Positions 25,909 to 35,784 of a DNA stretch of 64,000 bases are shown here, piece after piece; positions within the stretch are counted from its first letter, which is position 1; each line of letters begins with the position of its first letter. The notes beneath the pieces are model-generated. The model searched no databases, was not told where the DNA came from, and saw nothing but the letters and a program-made list of their open reading frames with translations. The stretch is from Roseateles_B sp041906185. GTDB lineage: Bacteria; Pseudomonadota; Gammaproteobacteria; Burkholderiales; Burkholderiaceae_C. The stretch covers positions 13,243-77,242 of the forward strand of contig JAYRJQ010000024.1 in the NCBI GenBank assembly GCA_041906185.1, in the 5' to 3' direction. The position numbers and the translations under genes are program-made.

Positions 25909-26469
25909 ATGAGCATTGCTGACATCAAGAAGAACGCCGAGGCCAAGATGGCCAAGTCGGTCGAGTCCTTCAAGACCGAACTGCAGAAGATCCGCACCGG
26001 TCGTGCCCATCCGGGCATCCTGGACCAGGTCCACGTGGACTACTACGGCTCGCCGGTGCCCATCTCGCAGGTCGCCAACGTGAGCCTGCTCGATGCCCGC
26101 ACCATCAGCGTCCAGCCCTGGGAAAAGGGCATGGGCCCGAAGATCGAGAAGGCCATCCGCGAGTCGGACCTGGGCCTGAACCCCTCGGCGCAGGGCGACC
26201 TGATCCGCGTGCCGATGCCTCCCCTCACCGAAGAGCGCCGCCGCGACCTGACCAAGGTCGTGAAGGGTGCCGGCGAGGACGCCAAGGTGGCCGTGCGCAA
26301 TCTGCGCCGCGACGCCAACGAGCAGGCCAAGAAGCTGCAGAAGGACAAGGCCATCACCGAGGACGACGAGCGCCGCTCGCAGGACGAGGTGCAGAAGCTG
26401 ACCGATCGCGTGATCGGCGAGATCGACAAGCTGATCGCGGCCAAGGAAGCCGAGATCATGGCCGTCTGA
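25909..26469 (+). CDS. frr: ribosome-recycling factor
   Basis: Separates ribosomal subunits after termination together with EF-G. 186 residues. The family motif LQKIRTGRAHPGILD and the C-terminal helix ending DKLIAAKEAEIMAV are present. ATG 25909 with upstream AAGGTTGAG is preferred over a TTG at 25900. uppS begins 13 bases after the stop. Confidence 0.97.
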   Translation: MSIADIKKNAEAKMAKSVESFKTELQKIRTGRAHPGILDQVHVDYYGSPVPISQVANVSLLDARTISVQPWEKGMGPKIEKAIRESDLGLNPSAQGDLIRVPMPPLTEERRRDLTKVVKGAGEDAKVAVRNLRRDANEQAKKLQKDKAITEDDERRSQDEVQKLTDRVIGEIDKLIAAKEAEIMAV

Positions 26470-26482
26470 GCCCGTACGCGTC

Positions 26483-27208
26483 GTGACGGATCAGAGCAAG
26501 GCGGTCCCCCGCCATGTGGCCATCGTCATGGATGGCAACGGCCGTTGGGCGAAGAAGCGCTTCCTCCCGCGCTTCTTCGGCCACAAGCAGGGCGTCGACG
26601 CGCTGGTGCGCATCGTCCAGGCCTGCATCGATCGCAACATCGAGCACCTCACGGTCTTCGCCTTCTCCAGCGAGAACTGGAAGCGCCCCTCCGACGAAGT
26701 CTCCGGCCTGATGGGCCTGGTGCTGGCGGCGGTCTCGCGCTACCTGGCCCGGATGGGCGCGATGGGCGTGCGCATCCGCATCGTGGGCGATCGCGACGCG
26801 GTCTCCGACAAGCTGCGCAATGCCTGGAACGAGGCTGAGTCCTCGACGCTGCACAACAGCAAGCTCACACTGAACGTGGCCTTCAACTACGGCGGCCGCT
26901 GGGACATCGTGCAGGCGGCCCGCGCGGCGCTCGTGGCCGGCGTCAAGCCGGAGGAGCTGACGGAGGCCAAGCTGTCCGAGTTCATGGCCATGAGCTATGC
27001 ACCGGATCCGGACCTCTTCATCCGCACCGGCGGCGAAGTGCGCATCAGCAACTTCCTGCTGTGGCAGTCGGCCTACAGCGAATTCGTGTTCTCGGACTGC
27101 CTCTGGCCGGACTTCGGCGAGGCGCAGCTGGATGCGGCCATCGCCGCCTTCCGCGAACGGGACCGCCGCTTCGGCGGCGTGAAGACGGACACGGCGCTGG
27201 AGGCCTGA
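26483..27208 (+). CDS. uppS: undecaprenyl diphosphate synthase
   Basis: Cis-prenyltransferase making the C55 carrier lipid for peptidoglycan. 241 residues from GTG 26483. The catalytic P-loop is IVMDGNGRWAKKR, and the C-terminal signature PDLFIRTGGEVRISNFLLWQ is conserved. Directly followed by cdsA with no gap. Confidence 0.96.
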   Translation: MTDQSKAVPRHVAIVMDGNGRWAKKRFLPRFFGHKQGVDALVRIVQACIDRNIEHLTVFAFSSENWKRPSDEVSGLMGLVLAAVSRYLARMGAMGVRIRIVGDRDAVSDKLRNAWNEAESSTLHNSKLTLNVAFNYGGRWDIVQAARAALVAGVKPEELTEAKLSEFMAMSYAPDPDLFIRTGGEVRISNFLLWQSAYSEFVFSDCLWPDFGEAQLDAAIAAFRERDRRFGGVKTDTALEA

Positions 27209-28054
27209 GTGCTCGGAACCCGCATCATCACGGCCATCGTGCTGCTGGCCATCCTCCTGCCGGCGCTGTTCGCCGGCTCGCCCTGGCCGTTCGCGGCCGT
27301 CACGCTGGTGCTCATCGCCGCCGGCGGCTGGGAATGGGGGCGGCTCAACGGCCTCGCCCAACCGGCCGCGCTCGCGATGGGGGCGGCGCTGGCGGGCCTG
27401 TGCCTGTTCACGCTGCTGGGCCCGGGCCTGGTCGCTGTGCCAGCCGGGCTGTGGTGGATGCTGGGCGGGGCCTGGGTGCTGGGTTCGGCGCAGGCGCTGC
27501 GCCTCGGGCCCACCGGCTGGCCGCGCCTGCCGCGGGCCGGGCGGCTCGTGCTCGGTTTCGTGCTGCTGTGGGGCGCCTGGGCGGCCATCGCCACGGCGCG
27601 CGGCATCGGCCTGAACTTCATCCTCTCGGTCTTCTGCCTCGTGTGGGTGGCCGACGTCTTCGCCTACTTCGGCGGCCGCACGATGGGCCGGCGCAAGCTG
27701 GCCCCGGCCATCAGCCCCGGCAAGAGCTGGGAAGGCGTCTGGACCGGCATGGCCGCCGTGCTGCTGCTGGGTCTGGCCTGGACCTTCGGCCTGGAGCCCC
27801 GCCTGCACACGGACACGCCGAGCCTCTACGCCCGCCTGCTGACGGGCCTCGGCCTGCCGCTGGGTCTGCTGGCCCTGGTCTTCCTGTCCGCCATGAGCGT
27901 GATCGGTGACCTGTTCGAATCCCTCATCAAGCGTGCCGTCGGCGCCAAGGACAGCAGCCAGCTGCTGCCCGGCCACGGCGGCGTGCTCGACCGTGTCGAC
28001 GCCTTGCTGCCGGTGTTCCCGCTGGCCCTGGCTCTGAACTCCCTCGTCGCATGA
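27209..28054 (+). CDS. cdsA: phosphatidate cytidylyltransferase
   Basis: Makes CDP-diacylglycerol for phospholipid synthesis. 281 residues, GTG start immediately after the uppS stop. Several membrane spans. The family signature runs from SLIKRAVGAKD to PGHGGVLDRVD near the C-terminus. Overlaps dxr by 4 bases (ATGA). Confidence 0.96.
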   Translation: MLGTRIITAIVLLAILLPALFAGSPWPFAAVTLVLIAAGGWEWGRLNGLAQPAALAMGAALAGLCLFTLLGPGLVAVPAGLWWMLGGAWVLGSAQALRLGPTGWPRLPRAGRLVLGFVLLWGAWAAIATARGIGLNFILSVFCLVWVADVFAYFGGRTMGRRKLAPAISPGKSWEGVWTGMAAVLLLGLAWTFGLEPRLHTDTPSLYARLLTGLGLPLGLLALVFLSAMSVIGDLFESLIKRAVGAKDSSQLLPGHGGVLDRVDALLPVFPLALALNSLVA

Positions 28055-29247
28055 ACACCTCCCGCCGACAGCGCGTCTGCGTGCTGGGCTCGACCGGCTC
28101 GATCGGCACCAACACGCTCGACGTGCTGGCCCGTCATCCCGAGCAGTTCGAGGTCTTCGCCCTCAGCGCCATGAGCCGCGTGGATGCGCTCCTGGCGCAG
28201 TGTCTGCAATGGCAGCCGCGTTTCGCCGTGATGCCGGACGCCGCCGCCGCGCGCGAGCTGCGCCGGCGGCTGGCCGAGCAGGGCGGCCGCACCGAGGTGC
28301 TGGACGGCGCGCAGGCCCTGAGCGATGTCGCCGCCCACCCGGACGTGGATGCCGTGATGGCCGCCATCGTCGGCGCGGCCGGCCTGGCGCCCTGCCTGGC
28401 CGCCGCCCGCGCGGGCAAGCGCCTGATGCTGGCCAACAAGGAGGCCATCGTCGTGGGCGGGGCGCTCTTCATGCAGGCGGTGGCGCAGGGCGGTGCGACG
28501 CTGCTGCCCGTGGACTCCGAGCATTCCGCCATCTTCCAGTGCCTTCCCGAGGATCGCAGCGCCTGGGCGCAGCGCATCGACCACATCGTGCTCACGGCCT
28601 CCGGCGGGCCGTTCCGGCAGCGCGATCCGGCCACGCTCGCGGACGTCACGCCCGAGCAGGCGTGCGCGCATCCCAACTGGGTGATGGGCCGCAAGATCTC
28701 GGTCGATTCCGCGACCATGATGAACAAGGCGCTCGAGGTGATCGAGGCGCGCTGGCTGTTCAATCTCAAGCCCGAGCAGATCCGGGTGCTGATCCATCCG
28801 CAGAGCATCATCCACTCGATGGTGGTCTGCCGTGACAACTCCGTGCTGGCCCAGCTCGGTACGCCGGACATGCGGGTGCCCATCGCCTACGCGCTGTCCT
28901 TCCCGCAGCGCATCGAGTCCGGCGCCTCGCGCCTGGACCTGCTCGCGGGCCGCGACCTCAGCTTCGAGGAGGCCGACGAGCGCCGCTTCCCGGGCCTGCA
29001 CCTGTCCTGGCAGGCGCTGCGCGCGCCGGAAGGCGCGACGGCGGTGCTCAATGCCGCCAACGAGGAAGCCGTCGCCGCCTTCCTGGATCGCCAGCTGCGC
29101 TTCGACCACATCCATGCCGTCAATGCCGGCGTGCTGGCGTCCGTGCACCCCGAGGCCGGCCAGTGCGATTCGCTCGATGGCCTGCTCGCCCTGGACGCCC
29201 GGGCGCGCCAGGCGGCTCGTGAGCGCATTGCGCAGCTGAGGGCCTGA
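28051..29247 (+). CDS. dxr: 1-deoxy-D-xylulose 5-phosphate reductoisomerase
   Basis: Second enzyme of the MEP pathway, feeding ispG and uppS. 398 residues. NADPH-binding VLGSTGSIGTNTLDVL at the N-terminus. ANKEAIVVGG, PVDSEHSAIFQCL and the metal/substrate motif HPNWVMGRKISVDSATMMNK are intact. Overlaps both neighbours. Confidence 0.97.
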   Translation: MNTSRRQRVCVLGSTGSIGTNTLDVLARHPEQFEVFALSAMSRVDALLAQCLQWQPRFAVMPDAAAARELRRRLAEQGGRTEVLDGAQALSDVAAHPDVDAVMAAIVGAAGLAPCLAAARAGKRLMLANKEAIVVGGALFMQAVAQGGATLLPVDSEHSAIFQCLPEDRSAWAQRIDHIVLTASGGPFRQRDPATLADVTPEQACAHPNWVMGRKISVDSATMMNKALEVIEARWLFNLKPEQIRVLIHPQSIIHSMVVCRDNSVLAQLGTPDMRVPIAYALSFPQRIESGASRLDLLAGRDLSFEEADERRFPGLHLSWQALRAPEGATAVLNAANEEAVAAFLDRQLRFDHIHAVNAGVLASVHPEAGQCDSLDGLLALDARARQAARERIAQLRA

Positions 29248-30611
29248 TGCTGGAGCTGCTGGCCTTTCTCGTGGCGCTGGGGGTGCTGATCCTCGTGCAC
29301 GAATACGGCCACTTCAGCGTGGCGCGGGCGTGCGGCGTGAAGGTGCTGCGCTTCTCGCTGGGCTTCGGCCCCGTGCTGTGGCGCCGCCAGCGTTCGGCGG
29401 ACGCGACCGAATTCACCCTGTCCGCGCTGCCGCTGGGCGGCTATGTGCGCATGCTGGACGAGCGCGAGGGCCCCGTGCCGGCCGATCAGCGGGCGCAGGC
29501 CTTCAACAACAAGCCGCTGCGCCAGCGCGCCGCCATCGTCGCGGCGGGCCCGGTGGCGAACTTCCTCCTGGCCATCGCGCTCTTCGCGCTGCTGGCCCTG
29601 CTGGGGCAGCAGGAGCCGCTGGCCGTGATGGGCTCGCCCAGGCCCGGCGGCCTGGCCGCGCAGGCCGGCCTGCGTGCGGGCGACCGCGTGATGGCGCTGG
29701 CCCGGGAAGGGCAGGAATGGCGGGAGGTCGTCTCGCTGGCGGACCTGCAGTGGCCCGTGATCGAGGCCATCACCGAGCAGTCCGTCCTGAACCTGCAGAT
29801 CGGCGACGCGCAAGGCCGCGGCCGGCGTGAGGTGCGCCTCGACATGAGCGCGCTCGGCAGCCGCGAGCCGGATGCCGCCACGCTCTCCCGGCTGGGCCTG
29901 GGCGGGCCGCTGCGCGAGCCCGTCGTCGGCAAGGTGGAGCCGAACGGCGCCGCGGCCCGCGCCGGCCTGCGCACGGGCGATCTCGTGCTGGACATCGACG
30001 GCGTGCGCATCCAGGACGCGGCCCAGCTGGTCGGGCTGATCCGTGCCTACGCCCAGGCACCGGGGCAAGCGCAGCAGTGGCGCATCGAGCGCCAGGGCCA
30101 GGTCTTGCCTGTGGCGGTGCAGCCCGACATCGACATCGAGGGCGACGCCCGCATCGGCCGCATCCGCGCTGCCGTCGGCGCGCCGGCTCAGACGGTGCTG
30201 GTGAGCCATCCGGCCGGCGAGGCCCTGCTCATCGGCCTTCGCAAGACCTGGGAGCAGTCGGCGATGACGGTCAAGGTCTTCGGCCGCATGCTCATCGGCC
30301 AGGCCTCGCTCAAGAACCTGAGCGGTCCCATCACCATCGCGGACGCCGCCGGGCAGGCCGCGCGCGTGGGGCTGCACCAGTACCTCGCGCTGCTGGCCAT
30401 GCTTAGCGTCGGCTTAGGCGTCCTGAACCTGCTGCCGCTGCCCATGCTCGATGGGGGACACCTGATGTATTATCTTTTCGAGGGTCTGAGCGGCCGCCCC
30501 GTGTCCGAGTGGTGGCTGGAGCGGCTGCAGCGCGCCGGTTTCTTCCTGATGCTGCTGATGATGGCTCTGGCCCTTTCCAACGACGTGACCCGCAAGCTGG
30601 GTCTGCACTGA
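29247..30611 (+). CDS. rseP: site-2 RIP metalloprotease RseP
   Basis: Intramembrane zinc protease that cleaves anti-sigma factor RseA and signal-peptide remnants in known systems. 454 residues. The zinc motif HEYGH lies in the first span, the third ligand is in NLLPLPMLDGGHL, and two PDZ domains fill about residues 120-300. The ATG overlaps the dxr stop by one base. The sigma-E genes are not in the window. Confidence 0.96.
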   Translation: MLELLAFLVALGVLILVHEYGHFSVARACGVKVLRFSLGFGPVLWRRQRSADATEFTLSALPLGGYVRMLDEREGPVPADQRAQAFNNKPLRQRAAIVAAGPVANFLLAIALFALLALLGQQEPLAVMGSPRPGGLAAQAGLRAGDRVMALAREGQEWREVVSLADLQWPVIEAITEQSVLNLQIGDAQGRGRREVRLDMSALGSREPDAATLSRLGLGGPLREPVVGKVEPNGAAARAGLRTGDLVLDIDGVRIQDAAQLVGLIRAYAQAPGQAQQWRIERQGQVLPVAVQPDIDIEGDARIGRIRAAVGAPAQTVLVSHPAGEALLIGLRKTWEQSAMTVKVFGRMLIGQASLKNLSGPITIADAAGQAARVGLHQYLALLAMLSVGLGVLNLLPLPMLDGGHLMYYLFEGLSGRPVSEWWLERLQRAGFFLMLLMMALALSNDVTRKLGLH

Positions 30612-30623
30612 TCTCTCACCTGC

Positions 30624-32939
30624 ATGTCTCCACACCTGATCCAGCGCGCGCGCATTCGCCCCTCCGTCCTGTCCCTCGCGCTCGCTGCTGCACTGCAGGC
30701 GGGCAATGCCTGGGCCGTCGACCCCTTCGTGCTCAAGGACATCCGGGTCGAGGGCGTGCAGCGCACCGACCCCGGCACGGTGTTCGCGAGCCTGCCCTTC
30801 CGCGTGGGTGACACCTACAACGATGAAAAGGGCGCCGCCGCCCTGCGCGCGCTGTTCGCGACGGGCCTGTTCAAGGACGTGCGCATCAACATCGACGGCG
30901 ACGTGCTGGTCGTCGTGATCGACGAGCGTCCCGTCATTGCCGCGGTGAGCTTCGTCGGCCTGAAGGAATTCGACACCGAGGCGCTGACCAAGTCGCTGAA
31001 GGACATCGGCATCGGCGAGGGCAAGCCCTTCGACAAGGCCCTGGCCGACCGCGCCGAGCAGGAGCTCAAGCGCCAGTACCTGACCCGCAGCCTGTACGGC
31101 GCCGAGGTCACGACCACCATCACCCCGCTCGAGCGCAACCGCGTCAACGTCGCCTTCACCGTGACGGAAGGCGAGCCGGCCAAGATCGGCGAGATCCGCA
31201 TCCTCGGCTCCAAGGTCTTCTCCGAAAGCACGCTGCTGGGCCTGCTGGAGCAGACGACCACCGGCTGGCTGACCTGGTACACCAAGAGCGACCGCTACTC
31301 GCGCACCAAGCTCAATGCCGACCTCGAGACGATCCGCTCCTACTACCTGAACCGGGGCTACCTGGAGTTCTCGATCGAGTCCACGCAGGTCACCATCTCG
31401 CCGGACAAGCAGAGCATCAACATCGCCGTCACCGTCAAGGAAGGCCAGCCCTACACCGTGACGGGCGTGAAGCTCGAGGGCGAGCTGCTGGGCCGCGACG
31501 AGGAGTTCAAGCGCCTGGTGGCCGTGCGCCCGGGCCAGACCTACCGGGACGATGCGGTCTCCGCGACCAAGCGCGCCTTCACCGACTACCTCGGCACCTT
31601 CGGCTATGCCTTCGCCCGCGTGGACAGCCGCCCCGAGATCGACAAGACCACCGGCCAGGTGCAGGTCGCGCTGACGGTCGATCCCGGCCGCCGCGTTTAT
31701 GTGCGCCGCATGCTGGTGTCGGGCAACACCCGCACGCGGGACGAAGTCATCCGCCGCGAGTTCCGCCAGTTCGAAGGCGCCTGGTACGACGGCACGCGCA
31801 TCAAGTTCTCGCGCGACCGCGTGGAGCGCCTGGGCTACTTCAAGGAAGTCACGGTCGACACCACCGAAGTGCCGGGCGCGCCGGACCAGGTGGACGTCAC
31901 CATCGCCGTGACCGAGCGCCCCACCGGCAACGTGATGGTCGGCGCGGGCTACAGCAGCCAGCAGGGCATCTCCTTCACCGGCTCCATCCGCGAAGAGAAC
32001 GTGCTGGGTTCGGGCAGCTACCTGGGTCTTGAAGTGAACACCGCCAAGACGGGTCGCGCCCTGTCGGTCTCGACGGTCAACCCCTACTACACCGTGGATG
32101 GCGTCTCGCGCGGCATCGACGTGTTCTACCGCACCAGCAAGCCCTACAACAGCTTCGGCGACGTCTATGAGTTCGCCACCTACGGCGGCTCGCTGCGCTT
32201 CGGTGTGCCCTTCTCGGAGCTGGACACGGTCTTCTTCGGCCTGGGTGTCGAGAAGACCCACATCTCGACCAACTCCGGCATCCCGCTGATGTACAAGCTG
32301 CAGGTGCTCGAGCAGGGCAACAACAGCCTGGCCATCCCCATGACCATCGGCTGGCAGAACGAGCAGCGCGACAGCATCATCTCGCCCACCGCCGGCAAGT
32401 ACCAGCGCGTGAACCTCGAGATGAGCGCCCTGGGCGATGCCCGCTACGCGCGCGCCAGCCTGCAGTGGCAGCAGTTCTTCCCCATCACCAACAAGTTCAG
32501 CTGGATGTTCAACGCGCAGCTGGACTGGGGCATGGGGCTGGGTGGCCGCAAGTACCCCATCTTCAAGAACTACTACGCCGGCGGCCTGGGCTCCGTGCGC
32601 GTGTTCGAGGCCAACTCGCTGGGCCCGGTCGACCTGACCGGCTCGAACATCGGCGGCAATCTGCGCGCCAATGTCAACGCCGAGCTCTACATCCCCGTTC
32701 CAGGGGCTGGCAACGACAAGTCTTTCCGCCTGTTCACGTTCGTGGATGCCGGTAATGTGTGGGACACCAAGAGCCCGCTGTACAAGGTCTCCCTGGACTC
32801 GATCCGGGTCTCCGCCGGTATCGGCATCAGCTGGATGTCCCCCATGGGTCCGCTGAAGCTCAGCATGGGCAAGCCGATCCGCAAGGAAGCGAAAGATAGA
32901 ATCGAGAAATTCCAATTCCAAGTCGGGACTGCATTCTGA
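30624..32939 (+). CDS. bamA: outer membrane protein assembly factor BamA
   Basis: Essential Omp85 insertase. 771 residues. Signal peptide ending NAWA, five POTRA domains (about 25-425), then the 16-strand barrel with the aromatic C-terminal end FQFQVGTAF. The conserved VRVFEANSLGP segment is present. Overlaps skp by one base. Confidence 0.97.
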   Translation: MSPHLIQRARIRPSVLSLALAAALQAGNAWAVDPFVLKDIRVEGVQRTDPGTVFASLPFRVGDTYNDEKGAAALRALFATGLFKDVRINIDGDVLVVVIDERPVIAAVSFVGLKEFDTEALTKSLKDIGIGEGKPFDKALADRAEQELKRQYLTRSLYGAEVTTTITPLERNRVNVAFTVTEGEPAKIGEIRILGSKVFSESTLLGLLEQTTTGWLTWYTKSDRYSRTKLNADLETIRSYYLNRGYLEFSIESTQVTISPDKQSINIAVTVKEGQPYTVTGVKLEGELLGRDEEFKRLVAVRPGQTYRDDAVSATKRAFTDYLGTFGYAFARVDSRPEIDKTTGQVQVALTVDPGRRVYVRRMLVSGNTRTRDEVIRREFRQFEGAWYDGTRIKFSRDRVERLGYFKEVTVDTTEVPGAPDQVDVTIAVTERPTGNVMVGAGYSSQQGISFTGSIREENVLGSGSYLGLEVNTAKTGRALSVSTVNPYYTVDGVSRGIDVFYRTSKPYNSFGDVYEFATYGGSLRFGVPFSELDTVFFGLGVEKTHISTNSGIPLMYKLQVLEQGNNSLAIPMTIGWQNEQRDSIISPTAGKYQRVNLEMSALGDARYARASLQWQQFFPITNKFSWMFNAQLDWGMGLGGRKYPIFKNYYAGGLGSVRVFEANSLGPVDLTGSNIGGNLRANVNAELYIPVPGAGNDKSFRLFTFVDAGNVWDTKSPLYKVSLDSIRVSAGIGISWMSPMGPLKLSMGKPIRKEAKDRIEKFQFQVGTAF

Positions 32940-33448
32940 TGAAGAGCACCTTGATGAAATCGCTGTGCGCGCTGGCCCTGGTGGCCGCGCCGGTGATGAC
33001 CTTGCAAGCCCAGGAACTCAAGATCGGGTACGTGAACCTTGAGCGCGTCACCCGCGAGAGCAATTTCGCGAAGGTCGCGCAGACCAAGCTGGAAACGGAA
33101 TTCAGCCGTCGCGAGAAGGACATCAAGGACGCTGAGCTGAAGCTGCGCCAGACGGCCGAGAAGTTCGACAAGGACTCCACGATGCTGTCCGAGGCCGACC
33201 GCGGCCGCCGCCAGCGTGACCTGGCCGAACAGGACCGGGACCTGCAGCGCAAGAAGCGCGAGTACTCCGAGGACCTGCAGCAGCGCCGCGGCGAGGAGCT
33301 CCAGGCCCTGATCGAGCGCACGAACCGCATCGTCAAGCAGATCTTCGACAACGAGAAGTACGACCTGATCCTGCAGGACGCCAGCTTCGTCAGCAACCGC
33401 GTGGACATCACGAAGAAGGTGATCGACGCGCTCAACGCCCAGAAGTGA
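32939..33448 (+). CDS. skp: periplasmic chaperone Skp/OmpH
   Basis: 169 residues. Signal peptide ending TLQAQ, a small beta core beginning KIGYVNLERVTRES, then long charged helices that form the chaperone tentacles. Position between bamA and lpxD is standard. Carries unfolded outer-membrane proteins across the periplasm. Confidence 0.94.
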   Translation: MKSTLMKSLCALALVAAPVMTLQAQELKIGYVNLERVTRESNFAKVAQTKLETEFSRREKDIKDAELKLRQTAEKFDKDSTMLSEADRGRRQRDLAEQDRDLQRKKREYSEDLQQRRGEELQALIERTNRIVKQIFDNEKYDLILQDASFVSNRVDITKKVIDALNAQK

Positions 33449-34486
33449 TTGGATACCGCCGTCACCCTGGCTGAACTGATCGCCGCCTTGGGCGGCGATC
33501 TTCTTGGTGCGCCCGGAACGCCGATCCGCCGCATCGCCTCCCTGGAGACGGCGGACGCCGCGTCCATCGCCTTCCTGGCGAACGTCCGCTACCAGTCGCA
33601 GCTGCAGACCACGCAGGCCGCCTGCGTGATCGTCGCCCCCGCGCTCGTCGAGGCCGCCGCGGCCCGCCAGCCGGGCGCGGCCGTGATCGTCACGCCGGAT
33701 CCCTACCTCTACTTCGCCCGCCTGACCCAGTGGTGGGCCCGGCGCGTGCGGCCGCTCGCAGCGCCGCGCATCCATCCCTCTGCCGTGATCGCCGAGGACG
33801 TGCAGCTGGGGCAGGGCGTGGACATCGGCCCGCTCGTGGTGATCGAGTCCGGCGCCGTGATCGGCGATGGCGCGCGCATCGGCGCGCATTGCGTGATCGA
33901 GGCGCGGGCGCGCATCGGCGCGGGCACGCGCCTCGCGCCGCGCGTCACCGTCGGCTTCGACTGCCATATCGGCGCCCACGGCATCGTGCACAGCGGCGTG
34001 GTGATCGGCGCGGACGGCTTCGGCTTCGCGCCGAGCCAGGGCCGCTGGGAAAAGATCGAGCAGCTCGGCGCCGTGCGCATCGGCGACCACGTCGAGATCG
34101 GCGCCAACAGCTGCATCGACCGTGGCGCCCTGGGGGACACCGTGCTGGAGGAGGGCGTCAAGCTCGACAACCTCGTCCAGATCGGCCACAACGTCCACGT
34201 GGGCGCCCATACGGCCATGGCCGGTTGCGCCGGCGTGGCGGGCAGCGCGCGCATCGGCGCGCACTGCACCGTGGGCGGCGGCGCCATCGTGCTGGGGCAC
34301 CTGAGCCTCGCGGACCACGTCCATGTGTCCGCTGCCACCGTGGTCACCCGCACCATCAGCAAGCCCGGCCAGTACAGCGGCGTCTTCCCCTTCGACGACA
34401 ATGCCAGCTGGGAAAAGAATGCAGCAACCCTGAGACAGTTGCATGCCATGCGCGACCGTTTGCGCGCCTTAGAGAGAAAAGAATGA
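33449..34486 (+). CDS. lpxD: UDP-3-O-(3-hydroxyacyl)glucosamine N-acyltransferase
   Basis: Third step of lipid A synthesis. 345 residues from TTG 33449, directly after the skp stop. N-terminal LpxD domain (SLETADAASIAFLANVRY), then hexapeptide repeats of a left-handed beta helix. The family motif VGFDCHIGAHGIVHSGVVIG includes the conserved histidines. Overlaps fabZ. Confidence 0.96.
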   Translation: MDTAVTLAELIAALGGDLLGAPGTPIRRIASLETADAASIAFLANVRYQSQLQTTQAACVIVAPALVEAAAARQPGAAVIVTPDPYLYFARLTQWWARRVRPLAAPRIHPSAVIAEDVQLGQGVDIGPLVVIESGAVIGDGARIGAHCVIEARARIGAGTRLAPRVTVGFDCHIGAHGIVHSGVVIGADGFGFAPSQGRWEKIEQLGAVRIGDHVEIGANSCIDRGALGDTVLEEGVKLDNLVQIGHNVHVGAHTAMAGCAGVAGSARIGAHCTVGGGAIVLGHLSLADHVHVSAATVVTRTISKPGQYSGVFPFDDNASWEKNAATLRQLHAMRDRLRALERKE

Positions 34487-34947
34487 CGACCGCGACCGAC
34501 ACCAAGATGGACATCCATCAGATCCTGGCCAAGATCCCCCACCGCTACCCCATCCTGCTGGTGGACCGCGTGCTGGAGATCGAGAAGGGCAAGCGCATCC
34601 GTGCGCTCAAGAACGTGTCCATCAACGAGCCCTATTTCATGGGCCACTTCCCGCACCGCCCGGTGATGCCGGGTGTGCTGATGCTCGAAGCCATGGCCCA
34701 GGCCGCCACGGTGCTGACGCTGGTGAGCCTCGACGCCGAGCTGGACGACAAGACCGTCTGCTACTTCGCCGGCATCGACGGCGCCCGCTTCAAGCGCCCC
34801 GTCGAGCCGGGCGACCAGCTCGTGCTGGACGTGACCCTGGACCGCGCCAAGGCCTCCATCTTCAAGTACACCGGCAAGGTCTATGTGGGCGACGACATCG
34901 CCTGCGAGGCCGAGCTGATGTGCACCATGCGCCGCATCGAGGCCTGA
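34483..34947 (+). CDS. fabZ: 3-hydroxyacyl-ACP dehydratase FabZ
   Basis: Hot-dog fold dehydratase of fatty acid synthesis. 154 residues. The active-site histidine is in NEPYFMGHFPHRPVMPG and the glutamate in LMLEAMAQAA. ATG 34483 overlaps the lpxD stop; ATG 34507 (MDIHQIL) would give a more typical N-terminus. Confidence 0.96.
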   Translation: MTTATDTKMDIHQILAKIPHRYPILLVDRVLEIEKGKRIRALKNVSINEPYFMGHFPHRPVMPGVLMLEAMAQAATVLTLVSLDAELDDKTVCYFAGIDGARFKRPVEPGDQLVLDVTLDRAKASIFKYTGKVYVGDDIACEAELMCTMRRIEA

Positions 34948-34993
34948 CGCCCGGGGCGCCGCCTTCAACGCCGATTACTCTGGAACGCTGTCG

Positions 34994-35782
34994 ATGAGCA
35001 AGATCCATCCCACCGCCGTCGTGGACCCCAAGGCCGAGCTGGACAGCTCGGTCGAGGTGGGGGCCTTCACCCTCATCGGGCCCGGCGTGAAGATCGACGC
35101 CGGCACGCGCATCGGCCCGCACTGCGTGGTCGAGGGCCCGACGACCATCGGGCGGGACAACCAGTTCTTCCAGTTCAGCTCCATCGGCGCCGCGCCGCAG
35201 GACAAGAAGTACGCCGGCGAACCGACGCAGCTGATCGTGGGGGACCGCAACGTCGTGCGCGAGTTCTGCACCTTCAACCGCGGCACCGCGCAGGACGCCG
35301 GCATCACCCGCCTGGGCGATGACAACTGGATCATGGCCTACGTCCACCTGGCCCATGACTGCGTCGTCGGCAACCGCACCATCTTCGCGAACAACGCGCA
35401 GCTGGCCGGCCACGTGCATGTGGGCGACTGGGCCATCCTCGGCGGCTTCACGGTGGTGCACCAGTTCGTGCACATCGGCGCGCACAGCATGACGGGCATG
35501 GGCTCCATCCTCTTCCAGGACCTGCCGCCCTTCATCATGGCCGCGGGCAACACGGCCGAGGCCCGCAGCTTCAACCTCGAAGGGCTGAAGCGCCGCGGCT
35601 TCACGCCTGAGCAGCTCAATGCCGTCAAGCAGATGTACCGCATCCTCTACCGCCGCGGCCTCACGGTCGATCAGGCCAAGATGGAGATGATGGCGCTGCA
35701 AGGCGAGCAGGCCGGCGCGAAGGACACCATCCAGCTGATGCTGGACTTCCTCAACACCGCCACGCGCGGCATCATCCGCTGA
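34994..35782 (+). CDS. lpxA: acyl-ACP--UDP-N-acetylglucosamine O-acyltransferase
   Basis: First step of lipid A synthesis. 262 residues. Hexapeptide beta helix beginning IHPTAVVDPKAELDSSV, the catalytic histidine in VHLAHDCVVG, and a C-terminal helical domain. lpxB starts three bases after the stop. Confidence 0.97.
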   Translation: MSKIHPTAVVDPKAELDSSVEVGAFTLIGPGVKIDAGTRIGPHCVVEGPTTIGRDNQFFQFSSIGAAPQDKKYAGEPTQLIVGDRNVVREFCTFNRGTAQDAGITRLGDDNWIMAYVHLAHDCVVGNRTIFANNAQLAGHVHVGDWAILGGFTVVHQFVHIGAHSMTGMGSILFQDLPPFIMAAGNTAEARSFNLEGLKRRGFTPEQLNAVKQMYRILYRRGLTVDQAKMEMMALQGEQAGAKDTIQLMLDFLNTATRGIIR

Positions 35783-35784
35783 GC